Origin: Strigops habroptila
Taxonomy: Eukaryota; Chordata; Aves; Psittaciformes; Psittacidae
Length of the DNA stretch: 64,000 nt
Direction of reading: 5' to 3'
Assembly: GCF_004027225.2 (NCBI RefSeq)
Contig: NC_044289.2
Coordinates: 310,001-374,000 of the forward strand
The notes beneath the pieces are model-generated. The model was not told the origin of the DNA. It worked only from the letters and a program-made list of their open reading frames with translations, and did not search any database. Below are positions 1 through 18,944 of the stretch, piece by piece. The stretch's first letter is position 1; every line of letters starts with the position of its first letter. A program made the position numbers and the translations under genes.

Positions 1-124
1 GACAGGTCATGGGGAGCTTGTCATTGACCAACACTCCCAAGTCCTTCTCCTCAGGGCTGCTCCATCCAGTCTTCCCCGGACTGTTTGTGCTTGGGACTGA
101 CACAACCCAGAGGCAGGACCAGGT
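1..124 (-). mobile_element. CR1 LINE fragment, internal ORF2 region, cut by window edge
   Basis: This stretch matches the internal part of the CR1 copies at 37900-38010 and 42750-42860 in this window: the shared text runs through CCAACAC.CCCAAGTCCTTCT and GCAGGGCTGCTC to CAGGACC. It reads as the reverse complement of CR1, so the element lies on the minus strand. It sits in IFT52 intron 1. It is clearly more diverged than the two copies it was compared with. Confidence 0.8.
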
Positions 125-370
125 ACGACAGCTGGAAGCTCCAAAGTCATCTATGCACAAGGAAATTGCAGCTAATGCCACACAGCACAATCAATGCAAA
201 AAACGCTCTCTGCTTATGATGCCCATTCCCGAAGACTATGCGGGCACCCAAGGAGGATCACATACATCTTGGGATCTCTGCGGGCAAACGAGGGCGGTGG
301 GGGTGAGGCGCCCAGTCCCCTCCCTCAGGGGCGGCCCATCACCTGAGCTGCTCAGGACGCTGTCCCTCAC

Positions 371-489
371 CTCTGAACCTTCCAGTTACCGCGAAGCCTT
401 TTCCGTAGGGATTTGTAGCTGCTGGCGAGAGTGAAAGCCTCCCCTTTGGACGCGTTGAAGACGATGGCGTTCCGCAGGCCCCTCTCCAT
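371..489 (-). CDS. IFT52: IFT52, first coding exon (partial gene)
   Basis: Intraflagellar transport protein 52, a core subunit of the IFT-B complex that carries cargo along the ciliary axoneme. Read on the minus strand from the ATG at 489, this exon encodes 39 residues beginning MERGLRNAIVFNASKG and ending RGNWKVQ, then two bases of a split codon, then a GTGAGG splice donor at 370-365. This matches the known IFT52 N-terminus (human begins MEKELRSTILFNAYKK and continues through SNWKIQ). The ATG context is weak at -3 (C) but has G at +4. The exon lies in a CpG island, as expected for a housekeeping ciliary gene, and the remaining exons lie beyond the left edge. SGK2 lies upstream in the same orientation, the same order as in human. 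Confidence 0.93.
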
Positions 490-980
490 ACGGTGACTCG
501 GGGCTGCTACACGGTACGCCGAAGGACGCCAGCTCCGGGCTCCTGACGTGAAGCGAACGCGAACGCGACCCCCCGCGCCCGCGCTCCGCCTGCGCGCGCA
601 CCACCGCCGCCGACAACCGCCGCGCTCCGCCGGGCAACGCGCCGCTGCGGAGGCGCATGCGCGGAGTGCACCGCCCCGAGCGCGGCAGCGCTGCTGCGGA
701 TTGCTCCATTCCCCGGGCGGGGGGGGGGGCGGGGGGGGGGCAGGACGGTACCACTGCGGCAGGGTGGGGCGGAAGCGGCGCTCCGCGCACCGCCCCGCTG
801 GGCTGGACGCTCCGCCCTGGCCCCGCCGCCTCTGGCTGCCGCAGGTTGTCTGCCCCCGACCAGCCCGCCCGTGGCAGCCGCCGTGCCCTCAAGCAGCTGC
901 ACGCTTCAGCAACAAGCTGCTGAGCCATAGGAGTAGCCAAACCCAGCGCCGTGAGCCCGAGATAGGGATGGTTTAGTTAC
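400..980. promoter_or_regulatory. CpG island and probable IFT52 promoter
   Basis: A GC-rich block dense in CpG (for example GCGAACGCGAACGCGACC near 553-570) begins at the IFT52 start codon and runs upstream of it on the minus strand. It contains two long G tracts (719-741). No convincing TATA box is visible, which fits a dispersed CpG-island promoter. Reading frames of 88-184 codons cross it on both strands but reflect GC-rich composition, not genes. Confidence 0.75.
719..741. repeat. G-rich tract, G11-C-G10 type
   Basis: Two G runs of about ten bases separated by one C lie in the IFT52 CpG island. The C-rich strand is the IFT52 sense strand. Such tracts can form G-quadruplexes and vary in length; exact length in assemblies is often unreliable. 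Confidence 0.8.
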
Positions 981-1121
981 TGAAACTGAAAAAAGCCCAG
1001 TGACTCCGTGTGCAGGTAGGTGTCAGGGCACATCCGCGCTCAGGCTCAGCGGAAAGGCCCCTCCCTCCCTCAGCCCCCCCTTACACACGGGCCAGATGCG
1101 GAACGACAGCCGTGTGTGTGC

Positions 1122-1127
1122 TTTAAT
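1122..1127 (-). terminator. Candidate SGK2 poly(A) signal (ATTAAA)
   Basis: This is the common ATTAAA variant on the minus strand, about 1.08 kb after the SGK2 stop codon, with GT-rich sequence following. No AATAAA was found closer to the stop codon. Confidence 0.45.
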
Positions 1128-2079
1128 ACAAACCACAGCATAATGCAGATGACTGCAGCACGTACAAGTACCTCTGTTAAAACAAACGTTTGTTCCAGCA
1201 CAAGCTTCTTAACAGCATGAGCATCACACAGCTTTTAGGAAACCCTGTGTTTGGCCCCACGGTGGTGTGAGCAGCTCTTAGTACACTTCTCCAACCCACA
1301 ACAACAGAATGACTTTAAAAAAGTAGAAAGTGACATTGAGTGAGTACACCAGCATTTAAATTAAGGCAAAATAAATAACTGTTCTACATCAGTGGCACAT
1401 TCAGACAGGCACCAGAACATGCAGGGTCTCATCGCCATGGCCTGTCCTCTGCCCCACATGCTTCAGGTCATGCTCACCGCAGTAGTGTTTGTGTACCTCA
1501 GGCCTGTGTGCTGTGAAAGAATTCCCCATCCCAAGCCAGGTTTAGCCATAAGGTTATTTTTGGTTTTTCCAAGCAACTCTGCCCTTTCCTCAACCCACAA
1601 ACTGGCTTCTCCATAACAGCTTTCTGGTTGCTCCAGCACACTCCCCTTAAAGGAAAGAAGCCAGAGGTTGTGGTAGTGTGAAGAGTTTTCCTCACTATTG
1701 GGTAATAGTGAGATTATTCCTCAATATTAGGAAATTATTCCTCAATATTGGGAAGGAGCAGCTTTGACACAGCTGGGCAGAGTTAGCGCCACACAAAAGA
1801 TTAAAAAAGTTAAGAGCGGCCGGTTTCAGGCACACAGCTATTGATGTGGGTGATGGTACATACCTCTACCAGAAATACAACCACAGAATGCATACAGTTC
1901 TGCCAAGTAGCACAAGACACTCTAGGGGGAAATCATAATAATCAGTGTCTCACTTTCCCTACCAGCGAGGAAACAGTTACTTAGAGGGAAATTCAAACAG
2001 CAGAAGTTAAGAGCTCACAGTTCCATCCCAGCCAGTTAGTGTGTTAGTCCCCATTTCCTTAAACCATGAGCAAAGGACA

Positions 2080-2160
2080 GTACCAAAAACAAGAAAACCC
2101 ACACCCACAAAAAAAACTCAACCCACAACCAAAACCAACACACCCCAAACATAAAACCCA
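2080..2160. repeat. A/C-rich low-complexity tract
   Basis: Almost pure A and C on the plus strand (runs such as AAAACCCACACCCAC). It lies in the SGK2 3' UTR and would be T/G-rich in the mRNA. Confidence 0.7.
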
Positions 2161-2199
2161 TTCAGTTAAAAATCTGACTTCCCAAAGCCTTTATAAAAC

Positions 2200-10855
<8,656 letters not shown>

Positions 10856-13800
10856 TAAAAAGGCAACTCGTTCGGCACTTGGGAAAAGAAGAGCAAGCCA
10901 GTATTGAAAACAAAATCCAAGAGAGAAACTGCTACCCTCCATCACGGGATACCTCAGCAGACTTCCCCAGCTACCCCTTTGGTAGCACTGCTGCTCCTAA
11001 GGGGTGAGGATGCCCATGCTCTGGGGGAGGCAGGGAACAGTGGATACATGCTGACAGGAGATGGGAGGGAGGGGCATGAACAAGCAAAAACATATTAGAT
11101 ACCACAGTTAGCCCTTGATTTGCAATAGCAGAAACTGGTCAGGGCACCAACAGATGAAGATGAGCACAGCCCCAGCAGCAGCACAGCACCAGGGCCACAG
11201 GAGGTTGCAGCTCTCCTGGATGTGGCCAGGCCCCTCTTCAGGTAGATACAGCCCTTGCCCCAGTGCACAGGGATCCTGCGGCTCCCAGCCCTGCAGCCCA
11301 GCAAGTGCCCCCACAGGGCAATCAGGAGGGGCCAGCCAGGTCTGACCACCACACCCCCATGCTGGCAGCAGCTGGAGGCCATTCTCCCACCCAGGGCAGA
11401 CCACATCCACCTGGGGCTATTGACACTCCAGGGAAGAGGGGCTGGCCATACCAGTGAGTGGAGGCATTAAAGCACAGGGCTCTCATCTACCCAGTGTGGC
11501 TGCGGCTGGAGCAGTTGGACTTGAACAAGACTTGCCGGTTCAGGTCTGCCCTGCTCGAGCATCAATGGGGAGAGCTGGGTCCTGCCGCCCCAGGGATTCC
11601 TCCCTTTGCTTTTAAGGGTTTTCCTCCCAACTCCTTTCAAAAGCCAGTATTAGAGGTGACAGGAGGAGAAGAGGAAAATAAAAAGTAAAAATAAAACCCC
11701 ACACACTATTCCCTTCTCCCCTGCCCCAGAGAGCTTTGTCCATTGTCCCTCAGCCCCACAAAGCTCCCATACACCGCAGGGATACTCTGAAAGCTCTCAC
11801 TCCTCCATCTGCCCTGCCCCTTCCAAAAAGGGGGCCTGAAGATGCCACCAGCCTCCCCGCATCTCACCTGTGGGTGCTCCCTCTCTGCACCCCCATGCAC
11901 AGACCCCAGGCCACCCCTGAGCCCCCTCCTTGGTGGCCAGGCTGACCGCAGGCGCTGGCAGCTGTCCCTGGGCACTGCCCACATCTGCCTAGTGCCAGCC
12001 AGCTCCATCCACCGCCAAGCCAGCGCAGGGGCTACCGGGCTGAGCTTTTAAAGGGCTCTCATCCCTGGAAGGCTTTCATACTCACTATGAGCAGAGCCTG
12101 GAGCCGGAGGCCTTGATGGTTCGTCCTATCCTCTCCCGGCTGTGCTTGATGAGTTCTGTGAGGAAAGTTGGAGCACCAACACCAATTAGCTGGCAGCGCG
12201 ATCACAAGTGCACAGAGACACGTTTGTTCTTCACTGACCTTGCTCTTCTCTCCACAGCTGCCCTCCTCCCCCTTCCACTCAAGTACCAAAATAACCAGGA
12301 AATTATAGGAACCAGGACAGCTCCCCTCCCAGCCCCGCCAGAAGCCTCAATAGCTCACAGGATGGGGATCAGTGCCGCAGAACAGACTCTCTCTCCTGTG
12401 GCAGAGGGGACTTGGGCTAAAGCACCACTGTTGCCTCCCTGAGCCACCTCAGGTCTCCAGGAGGGACAAGGAGAGTGCTCACAAGGAGCATGTTGTACCA
12501 GGATAGTCACACACTTGGCACATCCCCTGCCCCTTTCATTCAGGACTCTGGGAGTAGTTAGGGACATGAATGAAACCTTTCAGGGCCCTGCAGGAGGTAA
12601 GCCAGCACACACACCCCGCAACAAGGAACTGACTTGCCCAAGGGCACATAGCCAGGGCCAGAAGCTGGGATTCCCACCACAGAGCATCCCTTCTGCTCAG
12701 CTGTGCAGGCAGTTGCCACCAACCATCATCATCATCACCACTGCTCCCTTCAGAGTGAGGCAAAGTCCTGATCCTGCTCCCAACTGCACAGCCTGAGCAA
12801 GAGAAAAGCCTGAGAACTGCAACCTGTACAAAGGAGTTCCTGGGTTTGCTTGCAAGTAGATAACAAAAAATGCCAACACTCAGTTTTACTCCCTGGCTCT
12901 GCCCCAGTTTTGCTACTGGAGGGAAAGAATCAAAACATTCATGGAAACAGGAAACATGCTCCCCCTCATCCCCTAAAAAAATCTGACAAGATTTGCAGAT
13001 CCGACAAGGAGCCAAAAACCAGGCTGTAGTTTTAGAGTTTCTGAATGGATATGAAAGGGAAAGCAGGAATTCAAAGAAAAGCCACAAAGCATTCAGTGAG
13101 AGAGCTTATAATATCAGGCTTGTCTGAGACCCTGACTTTGACCTGCAGCAGGTACAGGAGCTTGCCCCAGCAGGGCCATATGCAGGCAGCACCCAGACAG
13201 ATCAACGCCATCTCCTCCCACTGGGTGTAGTCCTTACTTCCCTGACAGTCTGGCTCACTGACTGAAGGTCATCCAGTGCCTGACTTGAGGCTGCAGGTAT
13301 CCTCCTGGCTGCTGGGCAGGCTGGCGGGCAGGCTGGCCACAACCATGGCCACCACAGAGGGATATCAGCCATGCTTCCCAGAGCGGGCAGTGCTCACTCA
13401 AAGCTCAGTGCTGGGCAGGAGGGTGGCATGAGGAATGGCCAGGGGTACAAAGGGATGTATGGAACTAATCCCAGGGTGCAAGTGGCAACAGCATGCAGAG
13501 GGGTGAGGGCTCCCACCCCCTGCCCAGGACCCTCTCTCCTTAGCAACCCAACTAAGCCCACACAGTTCAACACCTCATCTCACTCCATACATGCAGCTCC
13601 ATCAGGTGATGCAGCCTGTTCACTCCAGATCTGAAGTCCCACAAGCTTGGCTTTAGCTTGCTGCCACTGACACTGTTCTGATCCTAGACTTAGGGAGAAT
13701 AATGGCTTTGGCACAGGTGGACTTGTCACAGCTTGGGCATCTTGGGCAGCATGTGGGCAAGCCACAAAAACATCAGTCTGGCTCAGTGCAGGTTGCAGGA

Positions 13801-15187
13801 CACGTCCCAGCTTGCTCAGAGGAGCTTGGACCAGCAAGGGCTGGACCTGCAAGCTTGGACCTGCAGCCCCACAGGGGTCTTTTCCAGGACCACAGCCTAG
13901 TAGCCCATCCATGCTTCCCTCCACCAGCCCCGTTCTTGGTCCCTGCTGACCAAGAGCAGCATTTTCCAACAAACCTATTTCATTAAATGTACTTGCTCTG
14001 AGGTAAGAGTCTCTTTCTGTACCAAGCACATTTTTAGGATATGTACATCCCCATCCTGTATCACTTCCTATTCAGGATCAGAGCCTTCTTCCCCAGCCTC
14101 AGTCCACCGTCAAAGCCAAGTAAGCTTCTGGTTAAAATCTCCTAAGCAATCAAATAAGCTTTTCCTTATCACTAACAAATGCTACTCCCCCTAAAACACA
14201 AAGATTTCCTGAGTGCACACACACTGAACAACAGAATCAAAAATAGGTCACGAATATACGCTGGAATCCTTGGTTATCCATGCCTGGCTGCATCCCTCCT
14301 CATGCTTGCTGGGGTGGCAGGGATGCTCCAGGCACGACCAGGGCCACAGAGAGCATCAGCAAGTGAGTCTTGGAGTTTTCTGATACAAGGTGACTGTTAC
14401 ACACCAGGAAAACAAACCATCACATCGCGCACCCCTTCCTCAAAGACCATTTCACTCCCAACACCCTGGCCAGAGTGCATCTTCCCAGCAGCAGGCAACC
14501 ACTCACACAATATAAAGCAGCTATTTACAAGTTGGAGCAATTACTGCGGCTAAATCTCCCCCCCACCAAACATCACTCAGTAACATACATTTTCTTCCCA
14601 GCACAGCACAAGCAGCTCCCTCTTCCTTCAACAGTTCTGCCAGTGGTGACCCACATTCCCATGCTAGCCCAGCACTATTTGCTGCAAACACATTACTAAT
14701 GCAACACATACCTTGCACAGAGAGGCAACCTCATAGACTCGTCATCTGCAAGCTGCCTCCCACCCTCCTCCCTGATGTCACTGCTCTCAGCATCATTTCC
14801 TACCTAACCTAGATTGCAAACCCCTCTGAGTAAGTGCCTCATCTGCTCCCACTCTAGGAAGGGCTAGTTGCCAGCATGGAGAGGCAAGGAGACCAGGCAG
14901 ACTGTCACTGGGACAGCGAGCAATGCTTTGGAAGAAGCACAGGGTTTGGAATGGCAAGATTGAGAGGGGCACCTAAGGCAGCCCACAGCTTTCATCCAGC
15001 CTGGGGGGCTGCAGGCAGCATGAGGGAGATGCCCCAGTTTCAGCTCAGAGAAGGAGCACAGGGGGAGGTAGGAAGGAGGACTCCTACAAGCACAGGCTTT
15101 TACTGGCCAAAAATACCCCCAAAACTCAAGCTTTCCCTCGCTAAAGATCTAAGGGGTAGCTCCAGGCCAGCACTGAACTCCATTTTC
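10856..15187. other. SGK2 upstream region, no clear gene
   Basis: About 4.3 kb of GC-moderate sequence, probably holding SGK2 5' UTR exons and promoter. Open frames here are short, overlapping and unlike any family I know. The best spliced-exon-like signal is at 12086-12155 (separate entry). A short CAT-repeat microsatellite lies at about 12724-12740. I see no interspersed repeat. Confidence 0.5.
12086..12155 (-). other. Candidate SGK2 5' exon (non-coding or alternative)
   Basis: On the minus strand a pyrimidine-rich CTTTCCTCACAG acceptor precedes 70 bp that end at a strong GTGAGTATG donor. It lies 1.2 kb upstream of the first SGK2 coding exon in the same orientation. One frame is open through it but gives no recognisable peptide. 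It could be an untranslated exon or a chance pair of splice sites. Confidence 0.3.
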
Positions 15188-15648
15188 ATAGAGCCATAGA
15201 ATGGTTTGTGTTGGAAGGGATCTAAAAGCTCATCCAGTTCCAATCCCCTGCCATGGGCAGGGACACCTTCCACTAGAGCAGGTTGCTCCAAGCCCCTGTG
15301 TCCAACCTGGCCTTGAACACTGCCAGGGATGGGGCAGCCACAGCTTCTCTGGGCACCCTGTGCCAGCGCCTCAGCACCCTCACAGGTAAGAACTTCTGCC
15401 TAGGAGCTCATCTCAATCTCCCTTCTGGCAGGTTAAAGCCATTCCTCTTGTCCTATCCCTCCAGGCCCTTGTCCAAAGCCCGTCTCCAGGTTTCTTGTAG
15501 CCCCTTTAGGCACTGGAGCTGCTCTAAGGTCTCCCCTTAAGGAGCCTTCTCCAGGCTGAACCAGACCAGCTCTCTCAGCCTGGCTCCAGAGCAGAGCTGC
15601 TCCAGCCCTCACAGCACCTCCATGGCCTCCTCTGGACTTGCTCCAACA
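15188..15648 (-). mobile_element. CR1 LINE 3' fragment
   Basis: About 460 bp. On the plus strand it starts CATAGAATGGTTTGTGTTGG (reverse complement of the CR1 3' end) and continues through CCTTGAACACTGCCAGGGAT to CTCCTCTGGACTTGCTCCAAC. It is 5'-truncated, minus strand. Confidence 0.95.
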
Positions 15649-17300
15649 TTTTCATATCCATTGGGACACTATAGCACACAGCAAGTCCAGGAAAAAGTTA
15701 GGAAAGACTTTAAAGGACTTCTCCACTTGTGGAAGCTTTCTTAGCTGCCCCCTTGAGAGTTCTTGGCTCATCCCCTTTTCTTATCCAGATCTTTTCCCCT
15801 ACACCCCAAGAGCTCTGCAAACCCCAGACTAACAGCCCCAGCTCTAGGCAACCTGGAGCCCAGAGGCAAATAACCCTCCAGATTTTAGAGAAAAACTCCA
15901 TGCAAAGCTGGAAGAGGACAGCAGGTGGCTAAATCTCACAGTGCTTTGTAGAAAAGTAATCCCATGAAAGTAGAGAAGAAAGCATCAAACACACCTGGGA
16001 GCACATCCACCAGCAGATGCTGTGTCCTGAAGCATGGGAAGCAATCCACAGCCAGCGAGCACAGGGACCCCTCATCCCCCACGCTGCTCATCCTCACACC
16101 AGCCCACCCTGCTACTGACAGCTCCGACACACCAGACACCCAAGGCTCTTTCCTGAATCTCAGAGGGGCATAGCTTTGCTTCCTGCAGCAGTTCATCTAA
16201 CCCACAACACCTCCTCAAAGTGATGATACCACTGCTGCTGGCTCATGGCAGCCCTTTAAAGGGAGCAGGAAAAGCACATCAGCTGTGGAAAATGAAGATA
16301 CACCTGCTAGATACACCCAAGGAGTGACAATTTGAGGGGAGGAGGAATGGTTTTGGATATGGAGGGAAGGGTGCAGGTGGTGGGAAGGAGCAAATTACAT
16401 CCTCGCAGGCACCTCAGGTGTGCAGAACAATTTCTGACAGGTTAGTAAGCTGGAAATTTGTCCCCTCTCCTGTGGTTTGGAGGAAGGCCAGAACTGTTAT
16501 TTGGTTCAGGTCAAACCCAGAAGAAGCTGCTCCTTCCAGTGTCCTTCACCAAGCCAGGGTGGACAGGCTGGTGCTTTTCAGTGGTATTAAATGCAAACAT
16601 AAACATGGGTGGAAGGGAAAACCTGGTGCTGGAGGCATGCGGTGATTTGAGAGAACAGAGACTAAGCTCTGAGCAAAAGGAGACATCAGAGAAGGGCTGG
16701 TGTCTTCTCTCTCTTCGTTAAAAATAAAGCAGTTGCTTTTCGGTTCCGTTATTGTTTCCTATAAAATCTGCCTGCATGCAGGTGTAGCAGGGGAAAGGTT
16801 GTGGAGTGAGTGCAGTGGTAGGTGCGAGTGGGGAAGGCTGAGGTGTGGGCAGCCCTCCCTGCCATGGCACAGGTCCCTGACCCAGGAAAACCATCTGAAA
16901 CACCTGATGTGCTCATTGCTATGCATAATGAGGGAGGGGAAGCAGCAAATTGCTTGAAATATCATTCTCAGGTTAAAGCCTGTGGTTTTTCCTCAGCCAA
17001 CAAACTCAATCTATGAGTATCATCAGCTTTTAAAAATATCTCCTGTTACGTTTTTTTTTCTCTGGTTTTGCCTCTACTTGCATTCAAATGGTCAAGTTTC
17101 AGAATACTTTCAGCAGCTAACTTGCATTTTCAAATCAGTATCTTCTGCTTTTGTTTCTTTCAGTAAAACCCCTTGGTATTATTGACAAAATCTACTTGAT
17201 TTTATTTTCCACAGAAAGGTATCTTTCTTTAATTAAAATCCCATTTTCTATCCAAAGAAGAGGAAGCAGAAGGATCCCAAAAGGAAAAGTTTTTACCAGC
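15649..17300. other. Intergenic, no feature recognised
   Basis: Unique-looking sequence between two CR1 fragments. I found no splice-bounded frame or repeat that I can support. Confidence 0.5.
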
Positions 17301-17433
17301 TAGAATCATAGAATCCTAGAATCACAGACTGGTTTGGATTGGAAGGGACCCTAAAGTTCATCCAGTACCAAACCCCTGCCACAGGCAGGGACACCATCCA
17401 CTGGATCAGGTTGCTCCAGCCTGGCTTTGAATG
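17301..17433 (-). mobile_element. CR1 LINE 3'-end fragment
   Basis: About 130 bp beginning with three imperfect TAGAATC units, then ACTGGTTTGGATTGGAAGGG and GCAGGGACACCATCCA. Strongly 5'-truncated and diverged. Confidence 0.9.
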
Positions 17434-18483
17434 CATAAAATCTCTAATCTGGAGTGTGGCCAGTAATGATGATAGATACTGGTGGACAAAGCAATGGTTG
17501 GGTTGATTTTGTCCATGCTGCCCCCTCCGTTTGTGAGGCTTGTTGACACTCAGGGCTGTGCACACACTGCGTGTAACTCGGGGCCAGGGGTGCGATGTGG
17601 AGCTGCCACCTCCCTTGCACACAAATCACCACCTGGACCTCCTGTGTGTCCTGTGGGAGCTCAGTGACACCAAACCAGCCAGGAGCATTACCCTTCGTTT
17701 TTCCCAGGGCGCTAGAGGAGGGCTCCATCCAGGCCACGTACATAAAGCCAGCCAAAATCGTCCCTTGTCCTTATGGCTGGGGCAGGAGCTCAGCGGCCAG
17801 AGCGAGGCGTCCTCGGGAAGCAGAGCGTGCAGGCGTCTCTCTGGCTGCAAAGGTGAAGGGCACAGGAATAAGAGTAGGAACAGGCCTCTGGGTGCAGTGC
17901 TGGCTGCCAGCGAGCCAGGAATGGCTCTGGGACATGGACCAGCTCCATCACCCTCATCGGGCCAGCACCCACCCAGTGCTCAGCCTGGTGGAGACCACCC
18001 GTGCTCCACCACCACCCCGGTGCCCCTCTCCTTGCACTCCTTTGGGAAGTGCTTTGGGACTGGCAGACGGAGGGCACTGGGAGAGGACTGGGTGGCACTG
18101 GTTGGCTGTTTGACTTCTGTACAGCTGAAGAAATTTACCCTACAACTGTTGAATTCAAAGATTTCTGCTCTTGGAAAAGGATTTGGGGTTTTGATGCTTT
18201 TGAGGAGCTGAGACCCAATTCATCCTCCCTGTACCCAGGGTGACTGCCCCAGCACTGGAGGCTCTCTGGCACAGGAGAAGACATTCTCTGGAATCACAGG
18301 GAGACATGGGCCACCAGTAAATCCCCAGCGTAGGGCAGGTCCTCACCTGGGCATTCAACATCAGATGCCACCAGATGCCTGGGGCAGCTGCAGAAGGCTG
18401 TGCCCTGGAGAACTCTATGACTACCTGGAGAGGTGTCCTGAGCAAGCAGTTTTCTCTGTGATGGAAGACCTAAGTGGGACAAG
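17434..18483. other. Intergenic, moderately GC-rich
   Basis: A 223-codon frame (17540-18211, plus) and a 172-codon frame overlap here, but neither has a recognisable domain or a stop-codon pattern that points to one coding frame. I treat the stretch as non-coding. Confidence 0.45.
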
Positions 18484-18944
18484 TAGAATCATATAGAATC
18501 ATATAGAATCATGGAATGGTTTGGGTTGAAAGAGACCTTAAAGCTCATCCAGTTCCAACCCCCTCCCACGGGCAGGGACACCTTCCACTAGAGCAGGTTG
18601 CTCCAAGCCCCTGTGTCCAACCTGGCCTTGAACACTGCCAGGGATGGGGCAGCCACAGCTTCTCTGGGCACCCTGTGCCAGCGCCTCAGCACCCTCACAG
18701 GGAAGAGCTGCTGCCTCAGAGCTCATCTCAATCTCCCCTCTGGCAGGTTAAAGCCATTCCCCTTGGCCTGTCCCTACAGGCCCTTGTCCAAAGCCCCTCT
18801 CCAGGTTTCCTGGAGCCCCTTTAGGCACTGGAGCTGCTCTAAGGTCTCCCCTTCAGGAGCCTTCTCTTCTCCAGGCTGACCCAGCCCAGCTCTCTCAGCC
18901 TGGCTCCAGGGCAGAGCTGCTCCAGCCCTCACAGCAGCTCCATG
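18484..18944 (-). mobile_element. CR1 LINE 3' fragment
   Basis: About 460 bp. Its 3' terminus has three ATATAGAATC-type units before GGAATGGTTTGGGTTG, the short terminal repeat typical of CR1. Minus strand, ending at CACAGCAGCTCCATGG. Confidence 0.96.

Larger units (their letters stand above)
1105..2199 (-). other. SGK2: Probable SGK2 3' UTR
   Basis: The sequence directly downstream of the SGK2 stop codon has no other gene signal. The only poly(A) signal I found on the minus strand is an ATTAAA at 1127-1122, followed by a GTGTGT-containing stretch near 1081-1092. That would give a 3' UTR of about 1.1 kb ending roughly 0.6 kb from the IFT52 start codon. The UTR contains an A/C-rich tract at 2080-2160 (T/G-rich in the transcript). 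The exact end is inferred. Confidence 0.5.

Noticed and set aside
15201-15540. Repeated short peptides (VGRDLKAHPVPTPCHGQGHL and MLQAPVSNLALNTARDG types) at many loci as a protein family
   Set aside because: They are translations of the CR1 3' untranslated region in arbitrary frames, found at every CR1 fragment of the window.
17540-18211. 223-codon plus-strand frame as a possible gene
   Set aside because: No recognisable domain, no splice sites around it, another frame of 172 codons overlaps it, and the composition looks like GC-moderate non-coding DNA.
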